Of a stretch of DNA of 64,000 nt, positions 8,672 to 17,352 are shown one piece after another. The stretch comes from Arthrobacter oryzae. Lineage in GTDB: Bacteria > Actinomycetota > Actinomycetes > Actinomycetales > Micrococcaceae. Where the stretch lies: assembly GCF_030718995.1 (NCBI RefSeq), contig NZ_CP132204.1, positions 186,001-250,000 of the forward strand, read 5' to 3'. Below the pieces are notes generated by a model. It saw only the letters and a list, made by a program, of their open reading frames with translations, was not told the origin of the DNA and did no database searches. Both the position numbers and the translations under genes were made by a program. Every line of letters begins with the position of its first letter. Position 1 is the stretch's first letter.

Positions 8672-8713
8672 GGCGGTTGCCGGAGTCCGTTTGCCAAGGC
8701 TCCGGCAGCCGCC
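8672..8713 (+). promoter_or_regulatory. Intercistronic hairpin gluB/gluC
   Basis: A 14-bp stem (GGCGGTTGCCGGAG against CTCCGGCAGCCGCC, one G-U pair) with a 14-base loop lies between the binding-protein and permease genes. No U-tract follows. It can stabilise upstream mRNA or attenuate read-through, giving more GluB than permease. Confidence 0.65.
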
Positions 8714-8758
8714 GCTCCCATCTTCGCTCCCGTCCGCGACACACAGCCAAAGGATGTT

Positions 8759-9409
8759 ATGGACGTCATCATCGATAACCTGCCACTTTACTGGGAAGGC
8801 TTTCTCCGAACCCTGTTCCTGTCAGCCGTATCCGGAGTCATCGCCCTCCTGCTGGGAACGGTGCTGGCCGCCGCCCGGGTTTCACCCGTTGCCGCCCTCC
8901 GCGGCTTCAGCATGACCTACGTGGAGATTCTGCGGAACACCCCCCTGACCATTGCCTTCTTCTTCGCCGCGATCGTCCTGCCGAGGCTCGGGGTGAAATT
9001 TGAGCAGTTTGAAGTGGCGGCCATCATTGCCCTGAGTGCCTACACAGCAGCCTTCATCGCTGAAGCAGTGCGCTCCGGTGTCAACAGCGTTCCGGTCGGC
9101 CAGGCCGAGGCCGCGCGCAGCATCGGCATGAAGTTCGGCCAGGTGCTGTCCCTGATCATTCTGCCGCAGGCGTTGCGGACGGTGATCCCGCCGTTGATCA
9201 ATATCCTGATCGCCCTGGTCAAGAACTCATCCGTCGCCGGCGCCTTCTTCGTCCTGGAGCTGTTCGGCTACGGCCGCCAGCTCGCCAACTCCAACGGCGA
9301 CCAGGTGATGGCCGTTCTCATCGGGGTGGCTTTCTTCTACCTGCTGATCACTGTTCCGTTGGGTATCCTGGCGAGCACCGTCGAACGAAAGGTGGCGATC
9401 GTCCGATGA
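8759..9409 (+). CDS. gluC: Glutamate ABC transporter permease GluC
   Basis: A 216-residue permease of the His/Glu/Gln/Arg/opine family. It has about five membrane segments and the EAA loop with QAEAARSIGMKFGQ (115-128), the contact with the ATPase. It pairs with GluD to form the channel. It follows the intercistronic hairpin, and its last codons overlap the gluD start as ATGA, so their translation is probably coupled. Length and topology are normal for the family. Confidence 0.9.
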   Translation: MDVIIDNLPLYWEGFLRTLFLSAVSGVIALLLGTVLAAARVSPVAALRGFSMTYVEILRNTPLTIAFFFAAIVLPRLGVKFEQFEVAAIIALSAYTAAFIAEAVRSGVNSVPVGQAEAARSIGMKFGQVLSLIILPQALRTVIPPLINILIALVKNSSVAGAFFVLELFGYGRQLANSNGDQVMAVLIGVAFFYLLITVPLGILASTVERKVAIVR

Positions 9410-10245
9410 GCTCGGTTCTGTACGACGTCCCAGGGCCAAAAGCCCGCCGGGTTTCACTTATTGGCTCCGTAGTGGGCTCCCTGTTGATCCTGGGACTGCT
9501 GGCATGGATCATCAGCACACTGGCCCAGCAGGGCATCTTCGAGGGACGCCGCTGGGCGATCTTCACGCGGGCGGACGTCTGGTCGCTGCTCGGCAACGGC
9601 ATTGGCGCAACCCTGAGCGCTGCGGCCGTCGCTGCCGTCATCGCGTTCCCGCTGGGACTGCTGCTGTGCCTGCTGCGGATATCCGACCTTGCCGCCATCC
9701 GGGTCCCCACCCGGATCGTGCTGGAATTCCTGCGCGGCATGCCCGTGGTCCTGATGATGTTCTTCGTCTTGCTCGTCTTCGGAACCAATCAGTTCATCGC
9801 GGTGGTAGCCGGCCTTGTCCTGTACAACGCGGCGGTCTTCGCGGAGATTATCCGTGCCGGTATCCAGTCCCTGCCGAAGGGCCAGCGCGAGGCAGGCCTG
9901 ACCATCGGCCTGACCAGTTTCCAGTCCCGCATGGTCATTGAACTGCCCCAGGCCGTCCGGCGCATGATGCCGTCACTCGTTGCCCAGCTCGTGGTGCTGC
10001 TGAAGGACACGTCCCTGGGCTACATCGTGGCCTACGGTGAACTGCTCCGTGCCGTGCAGGTCATGGCCGACTTCCTGGGAACCCAGTTCCTGTTCCCGAT
10101 CTTCTTCGTGGCCGCAGCAATCTACATCGCGATCAACATCTGCGTTTCGCGCATCGCAGTCTGGATCGAACGGCGCGGTTCCAAGAAAGCTGCCGGGGGC
10201 GTGGCCAAGGCTGAGCCTGAACCGATTGAAGCCGAAGTGAAGTAG
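9406..10245 (+). CDS. gluD: Glutamate ABC transporter permease GluD
   Basis: A 279-residue permease, partner of GluC. The N-terminal 25 residues are cytoplasmic, followed by a membrane segment and the amino-acid permease domain. The EAA loop reads GQREAGLTIGLTSFQS. The C-terminus is a short charged tail (KKAAGGVAKAEPEPIEAEVK). It is the last gene of gluABCD and is followed after 19 bases by a strong terminator hairpin. Confidence 0.9.
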   Translation: MSSVLYDVPGPKARRVSLIGSVVGSLLILGLLAWIISTLAQQGIFEGRRWAIFTRADVWSLLGNGIGATLSAAAVAAVIAFPLGLLLCLLRISDLAAIRVPTRIVLEFLRGMPVVLMMFFVLLVFGTNQFIAVVAGLVLYNAAVFAEIIRAGIQSLPKGQREAGLTIGLTSFQSRMVIELPQAVRRMMPSLVAQLVVLLKDTSLGYIVAYGELLRAVQVMADFLGTQFLFPIFFVAAAIYIAINICVSRIAVWIERRGSKKAAGGVAKAEPEPIEAEVK

Positions 10246-10264
10246 CACGCAGGAAGTGAAGCAC

Positions 10265-10299
10265 CAGGAAGGCCCGGATCACAGATCCGGGCCTTCCTG
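10265..10299. terminator. Bidirectional terminator, gluD/dapE
   Basis: A perfect 16-bp stem (CAGGAAGGCCCGGATC with its complement) and a 3-base loop ACA lie between the convergent gluD and dapE genes. It can stop transcription from both sides. Confidence 0.88.
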
Positions 10300-10319
10300 C
10301 CTGAGCGGGGTCCTTGCGG

Positions 10320-11444
10320 TTAGTTTCCCAGCCACGTCCGCAGCGCCCGGAGGCACTCACGGATCGCATCGGCGTCGACGTGTTCGTTATCTTTATGCGC
10401 CAGCAGTGGGTCGCCGGGCCCGAAGTTCACGGCCGGAATTCCCAGTTCGCTGAAACGCGCGACGTCGGTCCAGCCGTACTTGGGTTTCGGTTCCGCGCCG
10501 ACTGCTGCCACGAAGGACGCGGCAGCAGGATGATTCAGTCCCGGCCGCGCGCCGGCGGCGCTGTCCGTTTTGACCACCTCGAACCCGTCGAGAAGTTCCC
10601 GCACGTGGGCCTCCGCCTGTGCCGGCGTCTTGTCCGGAGCAAAGCGGTAGTTGATCTCCACCACGCAGCGGTCCGGAATGACGTTTCCGGCAGTGCCTCC
10701 GTTGATCTTCACCGCGTTGAGGCTTTCCCGGTAGTCCAGGCCGTCCACGTTGATGGTGGCCGGTTCGTAGGCGGCCAGCCTGGCGAGGACGGGGGCGGCC
10801 GCATGAATGGCGTTGCGTCCCATCCAGGCCCGGGCGGAGTGTGCTGCCTCACCGATGGTGGTTGCCTCGAACCGCATGGTGCCGTTGCACCCGCCTTCCA
10901 CGGTTCCGTGAGTTGGCTCCAGCAGGATGGCGAAGTCACCCTCGAGAAGCCCGCCGTGATTGCGCACCAGCCGACCGAGGCCGCTCTTCACCGCTTCTAC
11001 TTCCTCGTGGTCGTAGAACACGAAGGTGACGTCCTTGCCCGGTTCCTTCCCGCCGTCGAACATGCCGGCGGCCAGTGCAAGCTGCACCGCGACGCCGCCT
11101 TTCATGTCCGTCGCGCCGCGGCCGTACAGGAGTCCTTCGCCGGGCGCGCCTGAAGGCCAGAACGAAGGGACGGTGCCAAGGGCGCCGTCGGTGGTGGGGA
11201 GCGGCACCGTATCCAGGTGCCCGGCCAGGATGACCCGCTCAGCGCGGCCCAGGGCAGTGCGGGCGATGATCGAATCGCCGTCCCGGACGACCTCAAGCTG
11301 CGGAATCTTCCGCAGGGCATGTTCGACGGCGTCGGCCAGTTCCTCCTCGTTGGCCGAGACACTGTTGATGTCGATGAGTGCAGCAGTGAGGAGGGCGACG
11401 TCCTGGCGGAGGTCCAGGCGGGCAGAGGCGGTTTGAGCAGTCAC
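10320..11444 (-). CDS. dapE: Succinyl-diaminopimelate desuccinylase
   Basis: A 374-residue M20-family metallohydrolase. It removes succinate from N-succinyl-LL-diaminopimelate in the lysine/peptidoglycan pathway. Metal ligands and catalytic residues are visible: H76-L-D78 (HLDTVP), D113 in ATDMKGG, and the E147-E148 pair in FYDHEEVEA. The dimerisation domain lies in the middle third. The start is GTG at 11444, directly after a leaderless-type -10 hexamer. It is divergent from dapD, which makes the substrate precursor two steps earlier; dapC lies 6 kb away on the same strand. Confidence 0.9.
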   Translation of the reverse strand: MTAQTASARLDLRQDVALLTAALIDINSVSANEEELADAVEHALRKIPQLEVVRDGDSIIARTALGRAERVILAGHLDTVPLPTTDGALGTVPSFWPSGAPGEGLLYGRGATDMKGGVAVQLALAAGMFDGGKEPGKDVTFVFYDHEEVEAVKSGLGRLVRNHGGLLEGDFAILLEPTHGTVEGGCNGTMRFEATTIGEAAHSARAWMGRNAIHAAAPVLARLAAYEPATINVDGLDYRESLNAVKINGGTAGNVIPDRCVVEINYRFAPDKTPAQAEAHVRELLDGFEVVKTDSAAGARPGLNHPAAASFVAAVGAEPKPKYGWTDVARFSELGIPAVNFGPGDPLLAHKDNEHVDADAIRECLRALRTWLGN

Positions 11445-11450
11445 ACGGAC

Positions 11451-11488
11451 AGTCTAGTTCGAGACCTGCTCCCGCCTCTCGATAGACT
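11451..11488. promoter_or_regulatory. Divergent leaderless promoters dapE/dapD
   Basis: TAGACT on the minus strand (11456-11451) lies 6 bases before the dapE GTG. TAGACT on the plus strand (11483-11488) lies 6 bases before the dapD ATG. Between them TCGAGA (11459-11464) and TCTCGA (11477-11482) form a dyad, so each putative -35 area overlaps the opposing promoter's upstream side. Confidence 0.6.
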
Positions 11489-11494
11489 GGGACC

Positions 11495-12526
11495 ATGACT
11501 GAAACCGCTGCTGCTTCCGCCGTGCCCGCCGATAATTCCGCATCCGCCGATGCCCGCTCCGCCTATGGCTACGGCGTGGCCACCATTTCCACCCGCAACG
11601 GCGAGGCCACCGTGCTGGACGTTTGGTTCCCCGCACCGTCCCTGGGAACCGCAGCGGATAGCCTCCGGAACGTGGAGAGCGCGGATCCCGTGCTGGCCGA
11701 GATCGCCGCAGCCGGCAGCGACGCCGACCGCGGCACCGAGCAGCAGGTCGTTTTCGTCCAGGTGCACCTCGATGAAGCCCCTGCCGACACCGCGGACGCC
11801 TACCTCCGCCTGCACCTGCTTTCGCACCGGCTTGTGCAGCCCAACACCATCAACCTGGACGGCATCTTCGGCAAGCTCCCCAATGTCGTGTGGACGAACT
11901 TCGGCCCTGCTGCCGTTGAAGGCTTCGAACTGACCCGGGCGAAGCTGCGCAAGCGCGGCCCCGTGACTGTTTACGGAGTGGACAAGTTCCCGCGCATGGT
12001 TGACTACGTGGTGCCCGCAGGCGTCCGGATTGCCGACGCCGGCCGCGTCCGGCTTGGCGCCCACCTTGCCGAGGGCACCACGGTGATGCACGAAGGGTTC
12101 GTGAACTTCAACGCAGGCACCCTGGGCACCTCCATGGTGGAAGGCCGCATCTCGGCCGGGGTTGTCACCGGCGACGGAACGGACGTCGGCGGCGGCGCCT
12201 CCATCATGGGTACGCTGTCCGGCGGCGGCAAGGAGAAGATCTCCCTCGGTGCGCGTGTGCTGCTGGGTGCCAACTCCGGCGTCGGGATCAGCATCGGCGA
12301 CGACTCGGTGGTCGAGGCCGGCCTGTACGTCACGGCAGGCACCCGCGTCCGCGTCATCGGTCCGAAGGACGCCGACGGAGTGGACACCACCCGGGTGGTC
12401 AAGGCCGTTGAACTCTCAGGTGTGCCCAACCTGCTGTTCCGCCGCAATTCCACGAACGGCGCCGTGGAGGTACTCCCCCGCAAGGGCCAGACCGTGGAAC
12501 TCAATGAGGCCCTCCACGCCAACTGA
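11495..12526 (+). CDS. dapD: Tetrahydrodipicolinate N-succinyltransferase
   Basis: A 343-residue enzyme of the actinobacterial DapD class. It transfers succinyl from succinyl-CoA to tetrahydrodipicolinate, the first step of the succinylase branch to diaminopimelate. The N-terminal half is a mixed alpha/beta domain. From about residue 165 a left-handed beta-helix of hexapeptide-type turns appears ([18 protein letters not shown], then GNxx-like turns with [10 protein letters not shown]). The start is fixed by TAGACT-N6-ATG. The divergent dapE shares its promoter region. Confidence 0.92.
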   Translation: MTETAAASAVPADNSASADARSAYGYGVATISTRNGEATVLDVWFPAPSLGTAADSLRNVESADPVLAEIAAAGSDADRGTEQQVVFVQVHLDEAPADTADAYLRLHLLSHRLVQPNTINLDGIFGKLPNVVWTNFGPAAVEGFELTRAKLRKRGPVTVYGVDKFPRMVDYVVPAGVRIADAGRVRLGAHLAEGTTVMHEGFVNFNAGTLGTSMVEGRISAGVVTGDGTDVGGGASIMGTLSGGGKEKISLGARVLLGANSGVGISIGDDSVVEAGLYVTAGTRVRVIGPKDADGVDTTRVVKAVELSGVPNLLFRRNSTNGAVEVLPRKGQTVELNEALHAN

Positions 12527-12581
12527 TTCCGCCCGCCCGCAGACGTCAACCGGCCCGATCAGGGCCTCAGGGAGCAACCTC

Positions 12582-13433
12582 GTGTCACGGAGACGTGGCC
12601 TGCGCCGCCTGCTAGTGCTGGGGCTGGTCCTGGCCCTGATTGCCGGCGGTGTCTACACGGCCGTGGCCTTTATCCAGCGTTCGGAAACGCTCATTGCCGA
12701 AAAGTGCACTGCCGCCGTCGGATCGCGGGAGGCCGACCTGGCCACCGACCAGGCGGCAAATGCGGCGCTCATTACAGCCGTTGCCGTGCGCCGCGGGCTG
12801 CCCCCGCGGGCCGCAAGCATCGCACTGGCAACCGCCATGCAGGAATCCAAGCTGCGCAACATCGAGCACGGAGACCAGGCCGGGCCGGATTCCCGCGGCC
12901 TGTTCCAGCAGCGTCCCTCCCAGGGCTGGGGCACCGAGGAACAGGTGATGGACCCGTATTACGCCAGCGGGGCGTTCTACGACGCCCTGGTGAAGATTCC
13001 GGACTATGAGTCACTGGAAATCACGGCTGCGGCGCAGCAGGTGCAGCGCTCTGCCTACCCGCAGGCCTATGCGCAGCATGAGGACATGGGCCGGGCATTT
13101 GCCTCCGCCCTGACCGGGCAGTCAACCGGGGCACTGGACTGCACCCTCAAGTCGCCCGAGGCCCCTGGCGACGTCCAGGCTGTCCTTGGCGAACTGACCG
13201 CCGCCTTCGGGAACGTCCCGGCGACCACAGACGGCACCACACTTGTGCTGGAGGCGAGCGGGACCCAGGCCTGGGCCGTGGCACAGTGGGCCGTGGCGAA
13301 CGCCAAATCCCTGTCCGTGACGAACGTCGGTGTGGAAGGACGCAGCTGGGACCGGGCGGCCAGCAACGGCTGGCAGCCCTCGGAGAGTCAGTCCGGCCTG
13401 GTCACGGTCACGGTCGCTGCCGGGACTTCCTGA
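12582..13433 (+). CDS. Membrane-anchored lysozyme-like protein
   Basis: A 283-residue protein of unknown function. A basic N-terminus (SRRRGLRRL) precedes a membrane segment at about 10-30. The outer part contains ALATAMQESKLRN (81-93), then SRGLFQQRPSQGWGT (104-118). This arrangement of a Glu-Ser and a GLFQ-type turn resembles the active-site region of SLT/lysozyme-like folds, with E88 as the candidate acid. The start is GTG, with GGAG 7 bases upstream. It begins 55 bases after dapD and is probably co-transcribed, which suits a cell-wall role. Catalysis is my inference; similar actinobacterial proteins are usually called hypothetical. Confidence 0.6.
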   Translation: MSRRRGLRRLLVLGLVLALIAGGVYTAVAFIQRSETLIAEKCTAAVGSREADLATDQAANAALITAVAVRRGLPPRAASIALATAMQESKLRNIEHGDQAGPDSRGLFQQRPSQGWGTEEQVMDPYYASGAFYDALVKIPDYESLEITAAAQQVQRSAYPQAYAQHEDMGRAFASALTGQSTGALDCTLKSPEAPGDVQAVLGELTAAFGNVPATTDGTTLVLEASGTQAWAVAQWAVANAKSLSVTNVGVEGRSWDRAASNGWQPSESQSGLVTVTVAAGTS

Positions 13434-13443
13434 CGGCCGGGAC

Positions 13444-14055
13444 TCAGACGAGAAGCTCCACGACCGGCTGGACGTAGCTTCGGAAAACCTCGGGCTGGGA
13501 CAACAGTTCCTTGCTCATGATGATCTTGTCCGGCTCGAGGTACCATGCCCGAGGTTCCGTCAGCGGAAGTTCGATGATCGTCAGGGTGAAGTCCCGCGAA
13601 CCGCGGCCCACTTCCAGCAGCCGGTCTTCCACCATGTCGCCCAGGAGTTGCGGGGCGCCGCTCGCCTCCCGTTCGGCCTCAAGTGCGGCGTATTCGGAGC
13701 GGCGCTCACGGGCCCAGGTCAGAGCCGACCCGAAATGCGCCTGCAGGACGCGCTGGAGGGCGGGAGAGTTCCCGAAGGCGTCAAAATCGGGGGGCTTCAC
13801 ATCGGGCGCCATTTGGGGATGCGACTTGAGCAGCTGCTCCCACCAGGCTTCCCATTCAGTCTTAAGGGCACTGATTCCGCCGACTTCGGACGTGAGGTTG
13901 GTGTGGTCCACCGGTCGGATCTTGGGAGCCATATGGCACAAAGCCGGACGCCCGGCGCTGTTGAGGCCTGCAGCGTCCCGGACGTAGAGTGCAATGAGCA
14001 TGGGACCCGAGGTGTCCATGGTGATCCGCCAACCAGGACCGCCTGTTTGGTGCAT
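13444..14055 (-). CDS. Conserved hypothetical protein
   Basis: A 203-residue soluble protein I do not recognise. It begins MHQTGGPGWRITMDTSG; the start at 14055 is chosen because AGGGAGG lies just upstream and the longer frame is low-quality. The middle is rich in Trp and charged residues (KTEWEAWWEQLLKSH, ARERRSEYAALEAEREASG), suggesting helices. The C-terminal part, DFTLTIIELPLTEPRAWYL, looks like beta strands. There is no signal or membrane segment. It runs convergent to the lysozyme-like gene with only 10 bases between, and follows the TetR gene on the same strand. Confidence 0.7.
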   Translation of the reverse strand: MHQTGGPGWRITMDTSGPMLIALYVRDAAGLNSAGRPALCHMAPKIRPVDHTNLTSEVGGISALKTEWEAWWEQLLKSHPQMAPDVKPPDFDAFGNSPALQRVLQAHFGSALTWARERRSEYAALEAEREASGAPQLLGDMVEDRLLEVGRGSRDFTLTIIELPLTEPRAWYLEPDKIIMSKELLSQPEVFRSYVQPVVELLV

Positions 14056-14126
14056 CCGAATGGCCTCCCTTGGCTTGTTTACTGTCCCAGTGTATTCCTC
14101 TTGACTACTGACGTTAATGGCTTGTT

Positions 14127-14765
14127 TTAGTGGCTCAGCGCAGACTGGCCCAGGCTCAGCAGGTGCGACGACAGCACGTCCCGGCACATGTCAGCCGTCA
14201 TCCACTCAGGCTGCAGCAGGACATGCATGGTCAGTCCGTCCAACGTAGCGAGCAGCCGCTCCGCTTCGATAACCAGGCCCTGATGGCCATCGTCGGCCCC
14301 TGTCACCCCGGGCGGGCTGAGTTCCATGATCAGCCAGCCCACGACGGCGGCCACGGACCGGTGGCTGCGGTCAGCCTCGGCGACCAGGAACGGCCTGATC
14401 CGGGCTGCGTTCTTGAACGCCATCCAGACGCACGCGTCCACGGCCCGCTCCTCGTCCAGCGGGAGGAACTGGCCCAGCAGGGTTAACACGCCGTCCCGGT
14501 GCTCAGCTGTCCCGGGAGACAGTTGGGTGAGTCGGTCCCGCGCCGCGTCCAGCCTGCCGGTGATCCTGTCCACCACCACACCGAATGAATGGGCCAGCAA
14601 CTCGTCACTGCTGGAGAAGTAGTGGCGGACGGATCCCACGGCAAGTCCGGCCTCGTCAGCCACTTCACGCAGGGAGGCCCGTTCCAGTCCGTCCGCTGCA
14701 ATGATCCTGAAAACGGCTTCGACAACTTCCTGGCGCCGGACTGCGGCATCAACGATTTTGGGCAC
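14127..14765 (-). CDS. TetR-family transcriptional regulator
   Basis: A 212-residue regulator. Residues 8-55 form the TetR N-terminal domain: IIAADGLERASLREVADEAG, then LAVGSVRHYFSSSDELLAHS. The C-terminal ligand-binding domain resembles the BetI-like subgroup. A TAGGAGTG ribosome site precedes the start. It is divergent from galE, with an 81-base gap that contains the dyad GCACAGTTGTGC, a natural candidate for autoregulation. The downstream hypothetical gene on the same strand may be a target. Ligand unknown. Confidence 0.88.
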   Translation of the reverse strand: MPKIVDAAVRRQEVVEAVFRIIAADGLERASLREVADEAGLAVGSVRHYFSSSDELLAHSFGVVVDRITGRLDAARDRLTQLSPGTAEHRDGVLTLLGQFLPLDEERAVDACVWMAFKNAARIRPFLVAEADRSHRSVAAVVGWLIMELSPPGVTGADDGHQGLVIEAERLLATLDGLTMHVLLQPEWMTADMCRDVLSSHLLSLGQSALSH

Positions 14766-14777
14766 TCCTACTATTTA

Positions 14778-14789
14778 GCACAGTTGTGC
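14778..14789. promoter_or_regulatory. Candidate TetR operator
   Basis: GCACAGTTGTGC is an inverted repeat (GCACA-2-TGTGC) 13 bases before the TetR start codon and in the galE upstream region. TetR proteins usually bind such dyads near their own promoter. Confidence 0.45.
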
Positions 14790-14833
14790 CGCCAAGGTGT
14801 GGGCAACACGGGCGGAAGCGCGGCCAACTGGGA

Positions 14834-14839
14834 TAGCGT
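14834..14839 (+). promoter_or_regulatory. -10 element for leaderless galE mRNA
   Basis: TAGCGT followed by 7 bases and the galE ATG, with no ribosome site. This is the same layout as gluA. Confidence 0.5.
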
Positions 14840-14846
14840 TGAGCTC

Positions 14847-15860
14847 ATGAGAATTCTGGTTACGGGCGGCACCGGCTACATCGGGTCCCACACTGTTCTG
14901 TCCCTGCAGGAAGCCGGCCATGAGGTGGTGGTCATCGACAACCTGGTCAATTCCAGCGAAGAGTCGCTGCGCCGCGTCGCCGAGCTCAGCGGCAAGGAGG
15001 CGGTGTTCCACAACGTGGACCTCGTGGACGAACAAGCTGTCGAGGCCGTCTTTGCGCAGGACCGGATCGACGCTGTGATCCATTTCGCGGGCCTCAAGGC
15101 CGTGGGCGAATCCGTCCGTGAGCCGCTGAAGTACTACTACAACAACCTGGTAGGTACCCTGAACCTGATCCGGGTGATGGACCGGCATGACGTCCGCTCA
15201 CTGGTCTTCAGCTCCTCGGCCACCGTGTACGGCGAGCACAACCCGATCCCCTACGTGGAAAAGATGGAGATCGGCGCCAACAACCCGTACGGCCGGACCA
15301 AGGAACAGATCGAGGACATCCTCTCGGACCTTGGCACCGCGGACAGTCGCTGGCACATCGCGCTCCTGCGCTATTTCAACCCGGTGGGTGCACACCCGTC
15401 CGGCCGGATTGGCGAGGACCCCCAGGGCATCCCCAACAACCTGGTTCCGTTCATCGCCCAGGTCGCAGTGGGCCGCCGCGAAAAACTGATGGTCTTCGGC
15501 GGCGACTACGACACACCGGACGGCACCTGCCTCCGTGACTACATCCACGTGGTGGACCTCGCCGAAGGCCACGTCGCCGCCCTCAACCACGTGGCCGGCC
15601 GCACGGGTGTGTTCCGGTGGAACCTCGGTTCCGGCAAGGGATCATCGGTGCTGGAGGTGCTGCGTTCCTTCGAAAAGGCCGTAGGCCACGAACTCCCCTA
15701 CGAGATTACGGGCCGCCGCGCCGGCGATCTCCCCGCGTTCTGGGCCGATGCCACGTCGGCCCTGGCTGACCTCGGCTGGTCCACTACGAAAACCGTGGAC
15801 CAGATGTGCGAGGACCACTGGCGCTGGCAGAAGAACAACCCGCTGGGCTACAACTCCTGA
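14847..15860 (+). CDS. galE: UDP-glucose 4-epimerase
   Basis: A 337-residue extended short-chain dehydrogenase/reductase, full length for GalE. It interconverts UDP-glucose and UDP-galactose using bound NAD. The NAD motif is GGTGYIGSH (7-15). The catalytic serine lies in FSSSATVYG (about 122-129), and the Y148-x3-K152 pair in NPYGRTK. LRYFNPVGAHPSG and the substrate segment DGTCLRDYIHVVDLA also match GalE. It provides galactose nucleotides for envelope polysaccharides or allows galactose use. It stands alone, with a divergent TetR gene upstream. Confidence 0.95.
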   Translation: MRILVTGGTGYIGSHTVLSLQEAGHEVVVIDNLVNSSEESLRRVAELSGKEAVFHNVDLVDEQAVEAVFAQDRIDAVIHFAGLKAVGESVREPLKYYYNNLVGTLNLIRVMDRHDVRSLVFSSSATVYGEHNPIPYVEKMEIGANNPYGRTKEQIEDILSDLGTADSRWHIALLRYFNPVGAHPSGRIGEDPQGIPNNLVPFIAQVAVGRREKLMVFGGDYDTPDGTCLRDYIHVVDLAEGHVAALNHVAGRTGVFRWNLGSGKGSSVLEVLRSFEKAVGHELPYEITGRRAGDLPAFWADATSALADLGWSTTKTVDQMCEDHWRWQKNNPLGYNS

Positions 15861-15979
15861 CATCGGTTGCTCCGTAGGTGTCGTTTTCACGGCCCAAAAC
15901 GACCGTGGGCCCACGCCGGCGAGGGCCCCGGCCCGAGCTTGCGAGGGCAGGGAGCCGGTGGGGATCAATCGATGAAAGA

Positions 15980-16020
15980 ACGACGCCGGCTGCGCACCCA
16001 AGGTGCGCAGCCGGCGTCGT
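15980..16020. terminator. Strong terminator, gltA/galE
   Basis: A perfect 19-bp stem with a 3-base loop (CAA), starting 17 bases beyond the gltA stop codon. On the minus strand it is followed by GTTCTTTC, so it mainly serves gltA. It may also stop galE read-through. Confidence 0.9.
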
Positions 16021-16037
16021 AGTTTAATTCGTCAGCC

Positions 16038-17321
16038 TTAGCTGGCAGGGTAGTTCCGCTCCGGCTCTCCTGTGTAGAGCTGGCGCGGACGGCCAATCTT
16101 GGTGCTGGGGTCGTTGATCATTTCGCGCCACTGGGCAATCCAGCCCGGCAGGCGGCCGATCGCGAAGAGCACTGTGAACATCTTCTCCGGGAAGCCCATG
16201 GCCTTGTAGATCAGGCCGGTGTAGAAGTCCACGTTCGGGTAGAGCTTGCGCTGGATGAAGTAGTCGTCACCCAGGGCCTTCTCCTCAAGGCGCATGGCGA
16301 TGTCCAGCAGTTCGTCGTTGCCGCCGAGTTTGCCGAGCACTTCGTGTGCCGTGTCCTTGACGATCCTGGCCCGCGGATCGTAGTTCTTGTAGACGCGGTG
16401 CCCGAAGCCCATGAGGCGGACGCCGTCTTCCTTGTTCTTGACCTTCTCCATGTAGTCCTCGGGCTTGATGCCCTCGGTCTGGATCTGGCGCAGCATCTTG
16501 AGCACGGCTTCGTTGGCGCCGCCGTGGGCGGGGCCGAACAGCGCGTTGATACCTGCGGACACCGAGGCGAAGAGGTTGGCGTTGGACGAGCCGACCAGTC
16601 GTACGGTGGACGTGGAACAGTTCTGCTCGTGGTCCGCGTGCAGGATCAGCAGAAGGTCCAGGGCCTTGACCATCACCGGGTCCAGCTCGTACTGCTCGGC
16701 CGGAAGGCCGAAGCTGAGGCGGAGGAAGTTCTCCACCAGGTTCATGGAGTTGTCCGGGTAGAGCATGGGCTGGCCAATGCTCTTCTTCAGGGCGTAGGCC
16801 GCGATGACCGGCATTTTGGCCAGGAGCCGGTACGTGGAAACTTCCACATGCTCCGCGTTGAAGGGATCCAGGGAGTCCTGGTAGAAGGTGGAGAGCGCGG
16901 ATACGGCCGAGGACAGCACGGGCATCGGGTGGGCGTCGCGCGGGAACCCGCCGAAGAAGCCCTTGAGCTCTTCGTGCAGCAGCGTGTGGCGGCGGATCCT
17001 CTGGTCGAAGGCGTCCAGCTCGGTGGGAGTCGGCAGGTTGCCGTAGATCAGCAGGTAGGAAACTTCCAGGAAGCTGGAGTGCTGTGCCAGCTGCTCAATC
17101 GGGTACCCGCGGTACCGCAGGATGCCGGCATCGCCGTCGATGTACGTGATGGCCGAAGTGGTGGCCGCGGTGTTCATGAAACCGGGGTCAAAGGCGACGG
17201 CGCCTGTCTGCTTCAGCAGTTTGGAAACGTCATAGCCTTCGTTTCCTTCTACAACCTTGATACGGGGGAGTTCGAGCTCGCCGCCCGCGTGGCGCAGGGT
17301 TGCGCTGGTGGTCTCAGTCAT
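16038..17321 (-). CDS. gltA: Citrate synthase
   Basis: A 427-residue type II (hexameric class) citrate synthase that condenses oxaloacetate and acetyl-CoA. Key segments are ADHEQNCSTSTVRLVGSS, FGPAHGGANEAVLKML with its active-site His, and MGFGHRVYKNYDPRA with the second His and substrate Arg. The start is ATG with GAGGAG just upstream. It is a single-gene unit, ended by the 15980-16020 hairpin. The 259-base upstream gap holds two copies of a 10-bp repeat that could be regulatory. Confidence 0.95.
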   Translation of the reverse strand: MTETTSATLRHAGGELELPRIKVVEGNEGYDVSKLLKQTGAVAFDPGFMNTAATTSAITYIDGDAGILRYRGYPIEQLAQHSSFLEVSYLLIYGNLPTPTELDAFDQRIRRHTLLHEELKGFFGGFPRDAHPMPVLSSAVSALSTFYQDSLDPFNAEHVEVSTYRLLAKMPVIAAYALKKSIGQPMLYPDNSMNLVENFLRLSFGLPAEQYELDPVMVKALDLLLILHADHEQNCSTSTVRLVGSSNANLFASVSAGINALFGPAHGGANEAVLKMLRQIQTEGIKPEDYMEKVKNKEDGVRLMGFGHRVYKNYDPRARIVKDTAHEVLGKLGGNDELLDIAMRLEEKALGDDYFIQRKLYPNVDFYTGLIYKAMGFPEKMFTVLFAIGRLPGWIAQWREMINDPSTKIGRPRQLYTGEPERNYPAS

Positions 17322-17352
17322 GGAGTCTCCTCATGAGGCGTCAGGGCCTCTC

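Noticed and set aside
13330..14130. A plus-strand frame covering the hypothetical gene at 13444-14055
   Set aside because: The minus-strand frame has a proper ribosome site and balanced composition; the other is a reflection of it.
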